Source of the DNA: Lysobacterales bacterium
GTDB taxonomy: Bacteria; Pseudomonadota; Gammaproteobacteria; Xanthomonadales; SZUA-5
Assembly: GCA_022844165.1 (NCBI GenBank)
Contig: JALHMH010000035.1
Coordinates: forward strand, 1 to 49,370
Direction: 5' to 3'
Length of the DNA stretch: 49,370 nt
Shown here piece by piece: positions 19,564-27,957 of this stretch. The translations under genes and the position numbers were made by a program. The notes beneath the pieces were generated by a model that was not told the origin of the DNA, searched no databases, and saw only the letters and a list, made by a program, of their open reading frames with translations. The stretch's first letter is position 1. Every line of letters begins with the position of its first letter.

Positions 19564-21821
19564 TCGCGCACGCGCTCGATGGCGCGCAGAATGGCTTCGG
19601 GCGTTGCCGGCGAATCGAGCGCGATCTCGCGTGCGGTGCCGAATGCGGCAACCGCGTCGCGCAGCGCTTCGCGCACGCTCAGCGCCAACATCAGCGGCGG
19701 TTCGCCAACGCCTTTGCTGCCGAAAATCACATCGGTGCCTGGTGGCGCGCTGCGTTCGTAGAGATCGACACGAAAATCGATCGGCACATCGCTGGTCGTC
19801 GGGATCTTGTAGGTACTCGGCGCGTCGGTGAGCAGACGGCCATTGGCCGCGAAGCGCAACTCTTCGCAGGTCAACCAGCCCAATCCTTGCACAAAGCCGC
19901 CCTCGATTTGCCCGCGATCGATGCCTTCGTGGATCGAAGTACCGACGTCATGCAAAATATCGACGCGCCGCAACTGATGTACGCCAGTGTATCCACAGAT
20001 CTCCACTTCGCTGACCGCAGCACCAAACGCGAAATAGTAAAACGGATGGCCACGACCGGCGACCGCGTCCCAGTGAATCACTGGCGTGCGGTAATAACCC
20101 GTGGCCGCAAGGCTGATCCGCGAACGGTAGGCGGCTTGCACGACTTCCGCGAAACTCAACGACGTGTCGCGTACGGTGACCCGATCATCTTCGAATCGCG
20201 CCTCATCTGCCGCACCGCCGAGCATCGCCGCAGCCACCGGCGCCAATCTCTGGCGCAAGGTCTCGCATGCCGCTTTGATGGCCTGGCCGTTCAAATCCGC
20301 ACCAGAACTTGCGGCCGTAGCCGAGGTATTCGGCACTTTATCGGTGCGCGTGGTCATGATCTGGATATGCCGCCGATTCACGCCCAGGACGCGCGCCGCG
20401 ACCGCGATCATTTTCGTGTGCAGCCCCTGCCCCATCTCGGTCCCGCCGTGATTGAGCTGGATGCTGCCGTCCTGGTAGATCAACACCAGTGCACCGGCCT
20501 GGTTGTATTCGGTCTTGTTGAAGGAAATGCCAAATTTCACCGGCGTCATCGCCAAGCCGCGCTTGCGCGTCTGGCTGTTTGCGTTAAATGCGTCGATCTC
20601 CGTGCGTCGCTGCGCATAAGCGCTGCTGTGCTTGAGCTGAGCCCACAGTTCCGGCAAGTGGTTATCGACCACCGGCTGGCCGTAGTGCGTGGTTTCGAAT
20701 CCTGGTCGGTAGAAATTGCGCTCACGCACCACATCGGGTGGCAACCGCAGATGCCGCGCGATGCGATCGAGGATCTCTTCACCGATCAACATGCCCTGCG
20801 GCCCCCCGAATCCGCGGAATGCGGTGTTCGAGGGCAGGTGCGTCCTGGCGATCCGGCCGACCACGCGGGTATTGGCACACACATAGGCGTTGTCGACGTG
20901 CACCATCGCGCGCATCAGCACAGGCGGCGACAGATCACAACTCCAACCGCCGTCGGCCACCATGTCGACATCCAGCGCCAGCAGTTTTCCGTCCGCATCG
21001 CAGCCAACCTCAAAGCGCCCGAGAAATGGATGCCGCTTGCCGGTGAGCTGCATGTCCAGGGATCGCGGCAGTTGAATCCCAACGGCGTAACCCGTGACTT
21101 TTGCCGCCAGGGCAGCGATCGCCGCAAAGGCATTGGCCTGCGTTTCTTTGCCGCCGAATCCTCCGCCCATGCGCAAACAACGACAGACCACGCGATGGCT
21201 GGGAATGCCCAGCACATGCGCAACGATGGCCTGCGTTTCCGACGGGTGTTGCGTGCTGGATGTCACTTCGACAATACCCTCGCCGTCGATCGTGGCCCAG
21301 CTCGCTTGTGTTTCCAGGTAAAAGTGATCCTGGCCACCGCAGCGAACTTCGCCACGCAACCGGTGCGGCGCTCTGGCAAGCGCAGCATCGACTTCGCCAC
21401 TTTCGACTCGCGCCGGCCGCAAATGAAAGCTCTCCTGGGTCAGCGCATCGTCGATACTCAAACACGCAGGCAAGGGTTCGTACGCCACGTGCACCAACCG
21501 CGTCGCCGACTGTGCGATGACGTGGTTGTCGGCCACCACCCACGCCACCGCCTGGCCTACATGGCTGACCACGTCGCTCGGTAACAGCGGTTCGTCGTGC
21601 ACGATGGGGCCGGTATTATTTTCGCCGGGAATGTCGTCGGCGAGCAGCACCGCGTGGACGCCCGGGGATGCCAACGCCGCACGGCGATCGATCGCCAGGA
21701 TGCGCGCATGCGCATGCGGCGATTGCACCGGATACAGCCTCAAGAACCGCGCCGGCATTGCCTGCTCGTCGGTGAAAACAGCGCTGCCGGTGACATGTCC
21801 TCGGGCGCTTTCGTGGGTCAT
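19560..21821 (-). CDS. xdhB: Xanthine dehydrogenase molybdopterin-binding subunit
   Basis: This 753-residue large subunit is close to the usual 770-780. It carries the molybdopterin domains that hydroxylate hypoxanthine to xanthine and xanthine to urate. Family motifs are visible in order: SARGHVTGSAVFTDE at the start, QDHFYLETQ, RMGGGFGGKETQAN, AFRGFGGPQGM, the NHGGTEMGQGLHTK block and the late GSKGVGEPPLML, which holds the Glu that acts as base in this family. Its start overlaps the xdhA stop and its stop overlaps the xdhC start. I saw no frameshift or missing motif. Confidence 0.96.
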   Translation of the reverse strand: MTHESARGHVTGSAVFTDEQAMPARFLRLYPVQSPHAHARILAIDRRAALASPGVHAVLLADDIPGENNTGPIVHDEPLLPSDVVSHVGQAVAWVVADNHVIAQSATRLVHVAYEPLPACLSIDDALTQESFHLRPARVESGEVDAALARAPHRLRGEVRCGGQDHFYLETQASWATIDGEGIVEVTSSTQHPSETQAIVAHVLGIPSHRVVCRCLRMGGGFGGKETQANAFAAIAALAAKVTGYAVGIQLPRSLDMQLTGKRHPFLGRFEVGCDADGKLLALDVDMVADGGWSCDLSPPVLMRAMVHVDNAYVCANTRVVGRIARTHLPSNTAFRGFGGPQGMLIGEEILDRIARHLRLPPDVVRERNFYRPGFETTHYGQPVVDNHLPELWAQLKHSSAYAQRRTEIDAFNANSQTRKRGLAMTPVKFGISFNKTEYNQAGALVLIYQDGSIQLNHGGTEMGQGLHTKMIAVAARVLGVNRRHIQIMTTRTDKVPNTSATAASSGADLNGQAIKAACETLRQRLAPVAAAMLGGAADEARFEDDRVTVRDTSLSFAEVVQAAYRSRISLAATGYYRTPVIHWDAVAGRGHPFYYFAFGAAVSEVEICGYTGVHQLRRVDILHDVGTSIHEGIDRGQIEGGFVQGLGWLTCEELRFAANGRLLTDAPSTYKIPTTSDVPIDFRVDLYERSAPPGTDVIFGSKGVGEPPLMLALSVREALRDAVAAFGTAREIALDSPATPEAILRAIERVRE

Positions 21822-23170
21822 GGCGCCTCTTTGTGTTCGGCGACAAATTGCGCGAACAGATTGCCCACCAACGCCCTGCGGTATTCGGCACTGGCGCGAT
21901 GATCATCGAGCGGCGTGAACTCGGCCCGAAGGCGAGCGACGGCCTCTTGCAGGACGCTTTCATCCAGCGCGCGCCCCAGCAGCCAGGCCTCGACCGCCTT
22001 GGCGCGGATCGGCACCGCGGCGACACCACCATAGGCGAGTCGCACATGTGCAATGCGACAATCATCGTCGAGCACCAGCACGAATACCGCAGCGACGATG
22101 CTGATGTCGTCGCCACGGCGCTTGGCCACTTTGTAGCCTGCCTGCATGCCCCTCACGCGTGGCACGCGCACGGCCACGATCAATTCATCGGGCTGCAGTG
22201 CTGTTTGCCGGTAGCCTTCGAAGAAGCCGTCGACGGCCAACTCGCGCGCACCCATTGGACCACGCACTTCGATGGTGGCATCCTGCGCCAACAGCCACGG
22301 TAACAGGTCGCCGATCGGTGAAGCGCTGCCCAGATTGCCACCCAGGCTTGCGCGGTTCTTGATCTGGCGCGCGGCGAACCATGGCAGCAAATGATCGAGT
22401 GCCGGAAACACACCGACCAGCTCACGCTCCAGGCGCGACAGCGGCACACCGGCACCGATGCGCGCGTGGTTGTCGTGGATCGACAAACATTGCAGCTCCG
22501 GAATGCGATCGATTGCGATCAGCACCGACGCAATATGTTGGCCACGGCTCAGCGCCACGCCCAGATCGGTGCCGCTGGCGATCCACGCAGCGTGATGGGC
22601 CACTTTCAGCGCCAACGCATCGGCAATGTTGTCTGGGTTATGGAAAGTGCCGAGAGACGTAGTCTCTGGCGCCTGGTGCTGGTCCAACAACGCGGAAAAA
22701 CGATCGGCTCCGCGCGGCTCGGCAGCCAGCGCCTTCGCGGCACGACGGATCGGCAAATAACCGGTGCAACGGCAGAGATTGCCGTCGATCACATGATCGT
22801 CGAAGTCGCCCGCGTAATAACCGCAGAACAGACTCATGACGAAGCCCGGTGTGCAGTAACCGCACTGCGAACCGGCATGATCGACCATTGCTTGCTGCAC
22901 GGGATGCAGCACCTCACCAATGGCCAACGACTCGACCGTTACGACTTCGCGACCGACCATCGCGCCCATCGGCATCAAACAAGCGTTGATCGCACTAAAG
23001 CGCGCCTTTCCATCGTCACTGGTTTCGACCAGCGCCACGGTACAAGCGCCACAATCGCCATCGCCGCAGCCCTCCTTGGTGCCCGTCAGCCGCTGACGAC
23101 GTAACCACCGCAACAGCGATTCAGTGGGATCTGCATCGCTCAGATCGACCAGTTGGAAGTTAAGGCGCAT
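21818..23170 (-). CDS. xdhA: Xanthine dehydrogenase iron-sulfur/FAD subunit
   Basis: This 450-residue small subunit carries electrons from the molybdenum centre to FAD and NAD+. The first [2Fe-2S] cluster uses Cys35, Cys40, Cys43 and Cys64. The second uses Cys103, Cys106, Cys133 and Cys135. A FAD domain follows (about 170-330, with NRASLGGNLGSASPIGDLLP), then a CO-dehydrogenase-flavoprotein-like C-terminal domain. The start is uncertain: ATG at 23170 (MRLNFQLVDL) or four codons earlier at 23182; neither has a clear ribosome site. In-frame codons run on upstream to 23581 but lie over the adenine deaminase gene and are not used. It is divergent from that gene across about 90 nt. Confidence 0.94.
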   Translation of the reverse strand: MRLNFQLVDLSDADPTESLLRWLRRQRLTGTKEGCGDGDCGACTVALVETSDDGKARFSAINACLMPMGAMVGREVVTVESLAIGEVLHPVQQAMVDHAGSQCGYCTPGFVMSLFCGYYAGDFDDHVIDGNLCRCTGYLPIRRAAKALAAEPRGADRFSALLDQHQAPETTSLGTFHNPDNIADALALKVAHHAAWIASGTDLGVALSRGQHIASVLIAIDRIPELQCLSIHDNHARIGAGVPLSRLERELVGVFPALDHLLPWFAARQIKNRASLGGNLGSASPIGDLLPWLLAQDATIEVRGPMGARELAVDGFFEGYRQTALQPDELIVAVRVPRVRGMQAGYKVAKRRGDDISIVAAVFVLVLDDDCRIAHVRLAYGGVAAVPIRAKAVEAWLLGRALDESVLQEAVARLRAEFTPLDDHRASAEYRRALVGNLFAQFVAEHKEAP

Positions 23171-23260
23171 ACGCGGTGTCATGCGAACACGATCAGCGGA
23201 CATCGCGCCGATGTCAAGCCGTGGCATTCTCAGCGGCACGAAGGACTTCAAGGCGAACCC

Positions 23261-24283
23261 ATGTCTCCCGATCGGCTGCAGTTGCTCGTCCGCGACATGC
23301 CCAAGGCGGAGTTGCATATCCACATCGAGGGCTCGCTGGAACCAGAGCTGATCTTCGCGCTGGCGCAGCGCAATGGCGTGGCCCTGGCCTACTCCGACGT
23401 CGAAGCTTTGCGCGCAGCCTATGCGTTTACCAACCTGCAGAGTTTTCTCGATATCTACTACGCTGGTGCCAGTGTGTTGTTGAAGGAACAGGATTTCTTC
23501 GACATGGCCTGGGCCTATTTTATGCGCGCCAAGGCTGACAATGTGACGCGTGCCGAGTTGTTCTTCGATCCGCAGACCCACACCGAACGAGGTGTCGCAT
23601 TTGCCACCGTCATCGACGGCTTACACCGTGCGTGCATTGCGGCGCAATCCGAGCTCGGCATTGAAGCCGAATTGATCTTGTGCTTCTTGCGCCATCTCGA
23701 TGAAGCATCGGCTTTCGCGACGCTCGAAGAAGCGCGCCCGCATTTGGGCAAGTTCATCGGCATCGGGCTCGACTCCAGCGAAGTTGGCCACCCACCAGAG
23801 AAATTCGCGAAGGTGTTCGCCGATGCACGGAAGCTCGGACTGCGCGCCGTCGCTCACGCGGGCGAAGAGGGGCCGCCGGCATACATCTGGAGCGCACTCG
23901 ATGTGCTCAAGGTCGAACGCATCGACCATGGCGTGCAATCGCTGAAAGATCCGAAACTGGTCGCCCGACTGGTCGCCGAACGTGTGCCGCTCACCGTGTG
24001 TCCACTGTCCAATGTCAAATTGTGCGTATTCGATAAGCTCGGCGCGCACAATCTAAAAACGATGCTCGATCGCGGCATTGTCGCCACCATCAATTCCGAC
24101 GATCCGGCGTATTTTGGTGGTTACATCAACCAGAACTTTGCTGAGACCTTCGCGGCGTTGCCGTTGGATGCGAACGACGCCGTCGCGCTCGCGCGCAATA
24201 GTTTCGAGGCGAGCTTTGCGACGCCGGCGCAGAAGCATGCGCACCGGTTGGCGCTGGACGCGTTTTTCGAGGCGAGAGGCTGA
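23261..24283 (+). CDS. Adenine deaminase (adenosine deaminase superfamily)
   Basis: This 340-residue amidohydrolase most likely converts adenine to hypoxanthine. Metal ligands His19 and His21 lie in AELHIHIEGSLEPELIF. The later signatures HAGEEGPP, the ERIDHG block, TVCPLSNVKLCVFD and the Asp pair in NSDDPAYFGG are intact. SSEVGHPPEKF and KLCVFDKL recall the Pseudomonas-type adenine deaminase more than classical adenosine deaminase, from memory. The ATG at 23261 is preferred because the conserved motifs start soon after. It is divergent from xdhA, which would oxidise its product, so the two transcripts probably form one purine-catabolic locus. Confidence 0.88.
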   Translation: MSPDRLQLLVRDMPKAELHIHIEGSLEPELIFALAQRNGVALAYSDVEALRAAYAFTNLQSFLDIYYAGASVLLKEQDFFDMAWAYFMRAKADNVTRAELFFDPQTHTERGVAFATVIDGLHRACIAAQSELGIEAELILCFLRHLDEASAFATLEEARPHLGKFIGIGLDSSEVGHPPEKFAKVFADARKLGLRAVAHAGEEGPPAYIWSALDVLKVERIDHGVQSLKDPKLVARLVAERVPLTVCPLSNVKLCVFDKLGAHNLKTMLDRGIVATINSDDPAYFGGYINQNFAETFAALPLDANDAVALARNSFEASFATPAQKHAHRLALDAFFEARG

Positions 24284-24350
24284 GTCCTCGCGACTTCGTG
24301 TCTTGGTGTGAGCATCAGATTTGCCGAGTCATCCACAAAAGGATTGCCCC

Positions 24351-25151
24351 ATGAGTAAACGTCGCATTCTGATCACTGGCGCATCGGCGGGCATTGGCCT
24401 CGCTTGCGCCGAGGAATGGGCGAAAAATGGCTGGGATCTGGTGCTGCTGGCTCGACGCACAGAGCGCCTTCAGTCGCTCGCAGACAAATTACGGGCGGCA
24501 CACAACACCGATAGCGCGATCATTGCCGTCGATCTTTCCGACCCGCTTGCGCCGAGCCGGATCGTCGACACATTGAATCAACGTGGACTGACCGTTGATG
24601 GTGTGATCAACAATGCCGGATATGGCGTCCCCGGCACGTTTCAGACCGTGCAATGGCGAACGCACGCTGACTTCCTGCGCGTCTTGTTGTGGGCGCCGAC
24701 AGAACTGACACACCATTTGCTGCCGGGTATGGTCGAGCGCGGCTTCGGTCGTGTCATCAACGTGGCTTCGCTGGCCGGTCTTGTGCCCAGTACCGCAGGC
24801 CACACGTTGTACGGCGCGACCAAAAGTTATCTGATCCGGTTCTCGCAATCGCTGTCGCAGGAAGTGCGCGATCGCGGCGTGCACGTGCTGGCGCTTTGCC
24901 CAGGATTTACGTTCAGCGAATTCCACGATGTCAACGGAATGCGCAGCAAGGTCGCAACGATGCCACGATTCATGTGGATGACAGCGCCTGAAGTCGCCGC
25001 ACAAGCCTATGCCGCCAGTGAGCGCGGCGATGCGATCTGCGTCAATGGCCTGTTCAACCGTTTCGTCGCCGCACTGACCAAAATTCTTCCCGAGGCGCTC
25101 GCGCTCAAGCTCGTCGGGCGTCAGGCGAAACGCTTTCGACAGGCCGAGTAA
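24351..25151 (+). CDS. SDR family NAD(P)-dependent oxidoreductase
   Basis: This 266-residue short-chain dehydrogenase has the cofactor loop TGASAGIGLA at residues about 9-18, INNAGYG, a catalytic serine in NVASLAG and the catalytic YxxxK in YGATKSYLIRF. It belongs to the classical type with a short C-terminus, similar to DltE/YqjQ-like enzymes. The substrate is not predictable. The ATG at 24351 lies 67 nt after the adenine deaminase stop; the RBS-like AAAGGA is near 24338-24343. It may be co-transcribed with the deaminase, but the distance leaves this open. Confidence 0.92.
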   Translation: MSKRRILITGASAGIGLACAEEWAKNGWDLVLLARRTERLQSLADKLRAAHNTDSAIIAVDLSDPLAPSRIVDTLNQRGLTVDGVINNAGYGVPGTFQTVQWRTHADFLRVLLWAPTELTHHLLPGMVERGFGRVINVASLAGLVPSTAGHTLYGATKSYLIRFSQSLSQEVRDRGVHVLALCPGFTFSEFHDVNGMRSKVATMPRFMWMTAPEVAAQAYAASERGDAICVNGLFNRFVAALTKILPEALALKLVGRQAKRFRQAE

Positions 25152-25450
25152 AACGTCGATGCGCGTCGGATGCGCGGCGTGCTTTGCACCATCATCCCGT
25201 GGTCAGCCATCGCGAAAGATCAGGCTCAATGCAACGACTCGGGGGCGGCTGCTCAACCGGCCCCGGTCAGCGAAACAACTTAGGAAGTTAGAAATCCTGA
25301 GCGGCTTTTTGGTGCCGTGATCGCTCGATGACGGCACGATGCTCGTTCCCAGCAGCGCAAGCCAAGCGAATTCATCGAAGAATCACCAATTCCGAAAGCC
25401 TCCCAGCCGCCGATCCTCTCGGCGGCTGAGAGCGACCAGACTGGCCTTCG
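25152..25450. other. Convergent gene-free stretch with several hairpins
   Basis: This roughly 300-nt gap between the SDR and hsp20 stops holds no gene I can support. A 7-bp imperfect stem near 25279-25301 is followed by a C-rich step and five T's, which could end the SDR transcript. Positions 25312-25318 pair with 25331-25337 in a longer hairpin whose inner ATC/GAT can also pair. The hsp20 terminator is at 25404-25428. No repeats or small coding sequences stood out. Confidence 0.5.
25404..25428 (-). terminator. Terminator hairpin of hsp20
   Basis: CAGCCGCCGA (25404-25413) pairs perfectly with TCGGCGGCTG (25419-25428) around a 5-nt TCCTC loop, 23 nt past the hsp20 stop. On the minus strand the run-out is GGGAGGCTTTCGG, a weak T-tract, so its efficiency is uncertain. 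Confidence 0.7.
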
Positions 25451-25873
25451 CTATTCAATCGCCAATCGTTGCGCGGAACCTGCCGCCTTGCGTGGCAAGA
25501 TCAGATGCAGCACACCGTTGTCGTACTTCGCTTTGGCTTTGGATTCGTCGATGTCGGCGGGCAATTGAAAGCTGCGCGATACGGCGCCGTAATAACGCTC
25601 GCTGCGCAACACGCGACCACCCTCGGTTTGTTGGTCGTGTTGTTTTACCTCCGCGCGCAAACTCAACACCGGGCCATCGATGCTGATGTGGATGTCGTCT
25701 TTGGCGACACCCGGCAATTCGGCCTGTACCGAATAACCACCCTCCACTTCTTTGATATCGACCTTGATTTGCGCGGGCAGCGGATCGCCGTGCAGGGGTT
25801 TGACGAAAAATCCCGGCGCGACGTCGCGAAAGAAGTCGTCGAAAAGGCCGGAACGTGTGATCAAGCTGTTCAT
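25451..25873 (-). CDS. Small heat shock protein (Hsp20/alpha-crystallin family)
   Basis: This 140-residue ATP-independent holdase has a short N-terminal arm (MNSLITRSGLFDDFFRDVAP) and an alpha-crystallin domain at about 38-130. The latter shows KVDIKEVEGGYSVQAELPGV, a SERYYGAVSRSFQLP block and the C-terminal NGVLHLILPRK. A strong AAAAAGGAG ribosome site sits 7-8 nt before the ATG at 25873. A heat-shock-type promoter and a 12-bp leader hairpin lie upstream. It is divergent from the lipid transporter operon. Confidence 0.95.
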   Translation of the reverse strand: MNSLITRSGLFDDFFRDVAPGFFVKPLHGDPLPAQIKVDIKEVEGGYSVQAELPGVAKDDIHISIDGPVLSLRAEVKQHDQQTEGGRVLRSERYYGAVSRSFQLPADIDESKAKAKYDNGVLHLILPRKAAGSAQRLAIE

Positions 25874-25896
25874 ATCGAGTCTCCTTTTTTTGGGCT

Positions 25897-25925
25897 GTCA
25901 TCGGCTCGATCGGCGAACCGATGAC
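25897..25925 (-). promoter_or_regulatory. 5'-leader hairpin of hsp20 (possible RNA thermometer)
   Basis: GTCATCGGCTCG (25897-25908) pairs with 25914-25925 around a 5-nt loop, with one G-U pair. The base of the stem is 23 nt before the ATG, just upstream of the A7GGAG ribosome site. On the minus strand, ATCGAG within the stem could instead pair with CTCGAT between the ribosome site and the start codon, giving two competing folds. The sequence does not match a ROSE or fourU element, so a thermometer role is only an inference. Confidence 0.45.
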
Positions 25926-25930
25926 ACATG

Positions 25931-25957
25931 AATAGGTGCGCCGGGCAGTGATTCAAG
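25931..25957 (-). promoter_or_regulatory. Sigma-32-like promoter of hsp20
   Basis: On the minus strand CTTGAA (25952-25957) is separated by 13 nt from CACCTATT (25931-25938). This compares with the heat-shock consensus CTTGAA-N11-16-CCCCATNT. The -35 is perfect and the -10 differs at a few positions. It is correctly placed about 60 nt before hsp20. Confidence 0.55.
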
Positions 25958-26085
25958 CGAGCCTTCGATCGATACTGAGGCTCAGTTGATCTCGATCAAT
26001 TTTGAGCGGTGAACGTCCGACGCCTGACCATCAGCATCGACTCGATCTTGAGCCGAAGCGACGCGTAGACGTGTACGATTGACCC

Positions 26086-27180
26086 ATGACCGACACACGC
26101 GCCGACTTTCGCTGGGAACAATCCGATCTGCATTTGCGCGGACGCTGGACGCTGGAACCCGTGGCAGCATTGGAGGAAACGCTGCCGCAACAGCCCAACG
26201 CCGCGAAGGTGCATGGCGACGCGCTCGAGTCCATCGACAGTGCTGGCGCGCTGCTGTTGTTGACCCGATTTTGCACACCACAAACGCAACGCGTTGGCTT
26301 CTCTGCGGCGGCCGAAAAGCTCATCGAACTGATCCTGGCGCAGCGTGCTGCAACGCAGCCACGGGCACCTCGCCCACATGGCTGGATGGGTATGCTCGAA
26401 CGGGCGGGAATCGCTGCGTTGCGCGCCAAACACGAGACCGTGGCGATGCTTGGCTTCACTGGCCTTGTGCTGGAGCGCGCTGTTCAAGTGCTACTGGGCC
26501 GACGCCGTCTGCGCTTGACGGCGACTGTGTTCCATATGGAACGCGCTGGTCTGGATGCCGTTCCGATCGTGTGTTTACTCAGTTTCCTGGTCGGCGCGGT
26601 GGTGGCTTTTTTGGGCGCTACTGTACTTGCCGACTTCGGTGCGGCGGTGCTCACCGTCGAGCTGGTGACGTACTCCTTTCTGCGCGAATTTGGCGTGCTG
26701 CTGACGGCCATCCTCCTGGCCGGTCGCTCGGGCAGCGCATTTACCGCCGAAATCGGAATGATGCGCGCGCGCGAGGAGATCGATGCGATTCGCGCCCTTG
26801 GTTTGGATCCGATCGAGTTGCTGGTGCTACCGCGCACGCTCGCGCTGATTGTCATGCTCCCGCTGGTGGCTTTCCTGGCCGTTCTCGCAGGCATCCTGGG
26901 CGGCGCTTTGGTCGGTTCCCTATCGCTCGATATTTCTCCAGGATTGTTCCTGGCGCGATTACAAGAAGCCGCCGAAATGCGACACTTTTTTGTTGGCATG
27001 ATCAAGGCGCCGGTGTTTGCTGTGCTCATCGCGCTGACGGCGTGTCGCCAAGGGTTGTCGGTCAGCGGTAGCGCAGAAGCTGTCGGCCGGCACACGACCG
27101 CGAGCGTCGTTCAGGCGATTTTCCTGGTCATCCTGTTCGATGCGCTGTTCGCCATTCTGTTTCGGGAGATCGGCTGGTGA
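26086..27180 (+). CDS. MlaE-family ABC permease with N-terminal STAS (MlaB-like) domain
   Basis: This 364-residue inner-membrane permease belongs to an MCE-type lipid transporter. Residues about 1-90 form a STAS domain like MlaB, with the characteristic Asp51-Ser52-Ala53-Gly54. From about 100 the MlaE domain follows with five to six helices, including LAGRSGSAFTAEIGMMRAREEIDAI, the coupling-helix signature (motif within 20-residue limits: LAGRSGSAFTAEIG then MMRAREE). Fusing the STAS and permease domains replaces the separate mlaB gene of E. coli. The first gene of a four-gene unit, its stop overlaps the start of the ATPase. Confidence 0.92.
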   Translation: MTDTRADFRWEQSDLHLRGRWTLEPVAALEETLPQQPNAAKVHGDALESIDSAGALLLLTRFCTPQTQRVGFSAAAEKLIELILAQRAATQPRAPRPHGWMGMLERAGIAALRAKHETVAMLGFTGLVLERAVQVLLGRRRLRLTATVFHMERAGLDAVPIVCLLSFLVGAVVAFLGATVLADFGAAVLTVELVTYSFLREFGVLLTAILLAGRSGSAFTAEIGMMRAREEIDAIRALGLDPIELLVLPRTLALIVMLPLVAFLAVLAGILGGALVGSLSLDISPGLFLARLQEAAEMRHFFVGMIKAPVFAVLIALTACRQGLSVSGSAEAVGRHTTASVVQAIFLVILFDALFAILFREIGW

Positions 27181-27947
27181 GTGCCCCGGTGATCGAAGTG
27201 CGCGGCCTGAGCAATCGCTTTGGCGCGCAAGTGGTGCACGAGGACCTGAACTTGACCATCGCTCATGGCGAAGTCCTGGGGCTCGTCGGCGGTTCGGGTG
27301 CAGGCAAAAGTGTGTTGGTGCGCACCATCCTAGGTTTGCGCGAGCCCTCGGCTGGCAGCATTTTGTGGTTCGGCCAGGATCGCGCGCAGATGAGCGACGC
27401 AGAGCGTCAGCGCGTCGAGCGGCGCCTGGGTGTCATGTTCCAGGACGGCGCGCTGTTCTCCTCGCTGACTGTGCTCGAAAACGTGCTCGTGCCGCTCAAG
27501 GAGTACACGCGGCTGCGCGAGGGTTTCATGATCGAGCTGGCGCGACTGAAGCTCGCGCTTGTCGGTCTGCCACCCGATGCTGCCGACAAGTATCCGGAGC
27601 ATTTGTCTGGCGGTATGCGCAAGCGTGCTGGTATCGCCCGAGCGCTGGCGCTCGATCCCGATGTCCTGTTTCTGGATGAACCCACCAGCGGCCTCGATCC
27701 GATCGGGGCAACGGGTTTCGACGAGTTGATTCGCACACTCGCCAGCGCCTTGGGCTTGACAGTGATCTTGGTGACGCACGATTTGGACAGCGTTTTCGCG
27801 GTTTGCGATCGGGTGGCCGTGATCGCCGATCGGCATATCGTCATTGCCGATGCGCCGGCCCGCGTGGCACATCATCCGCACCCCTGGATTCAAGACTGTT
27901 TTGGCGGGCCGAGGGCGGCGCGCCTGCCCGGTCTGGCGCCGCTTTAA
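27177..27947 (+). CDS. MlaF-like ABC transporter ATPase
   Basis: This 256-residue ATPase pairs with the preceding MlaE-type permease. Walker A is GGSGAGKS, the Q-loop is GVMFQDGALFSSLTV, the signature is LSGGMRKRAGIARAL and Walker B is VLFLDEPTSGLDP, with the switch His in VTHDLDS. The GMRKR form of the signature is typical of MlaF/Ttg2A. It starts at a GTG at 27177 that overlaps the permease stop by three bases (GTGA), so the two are translationally coupled. Confidence 0.95.
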   Translation: MSAPVIEVRGLSNRFGAQVVHEDLNLTIAHGEVLGLVGGSGAGKSVLVRTILGLREPSAGSILWFGQDRAQMSDAERQRVERRLGVMFQDGALFSSLTVLENVLVPLKEYTRLREGFMIELARLKLALVGLPPDAADKYPEHLSGGMRKRAGIARALALDPDVLFLDEPTSGLDPIGATGFDELIRTLASALGLTVILVTHDLDSVFAVCDRVAVIADRHIVIADAPARVAHHPHPWIQDCFGGPRAARLPGLAPL

Positions 27948-27957
27948 GAGGAGCTAT

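Noticed and set aside
19887..21584. A 565-codon open frame on the plus strand opposite xdhB
   Set aside because: It is antisense to a gene with clear motifs, its translation has no domain, and long antisense frames are common in GC-rich genes.
23171..23581. N-terminal extension of xdhA upstream of 23170-23182
   Set aside because: It would run across the divergent adenine deaminase gene, and the known family start lies at 23170 or 23182.
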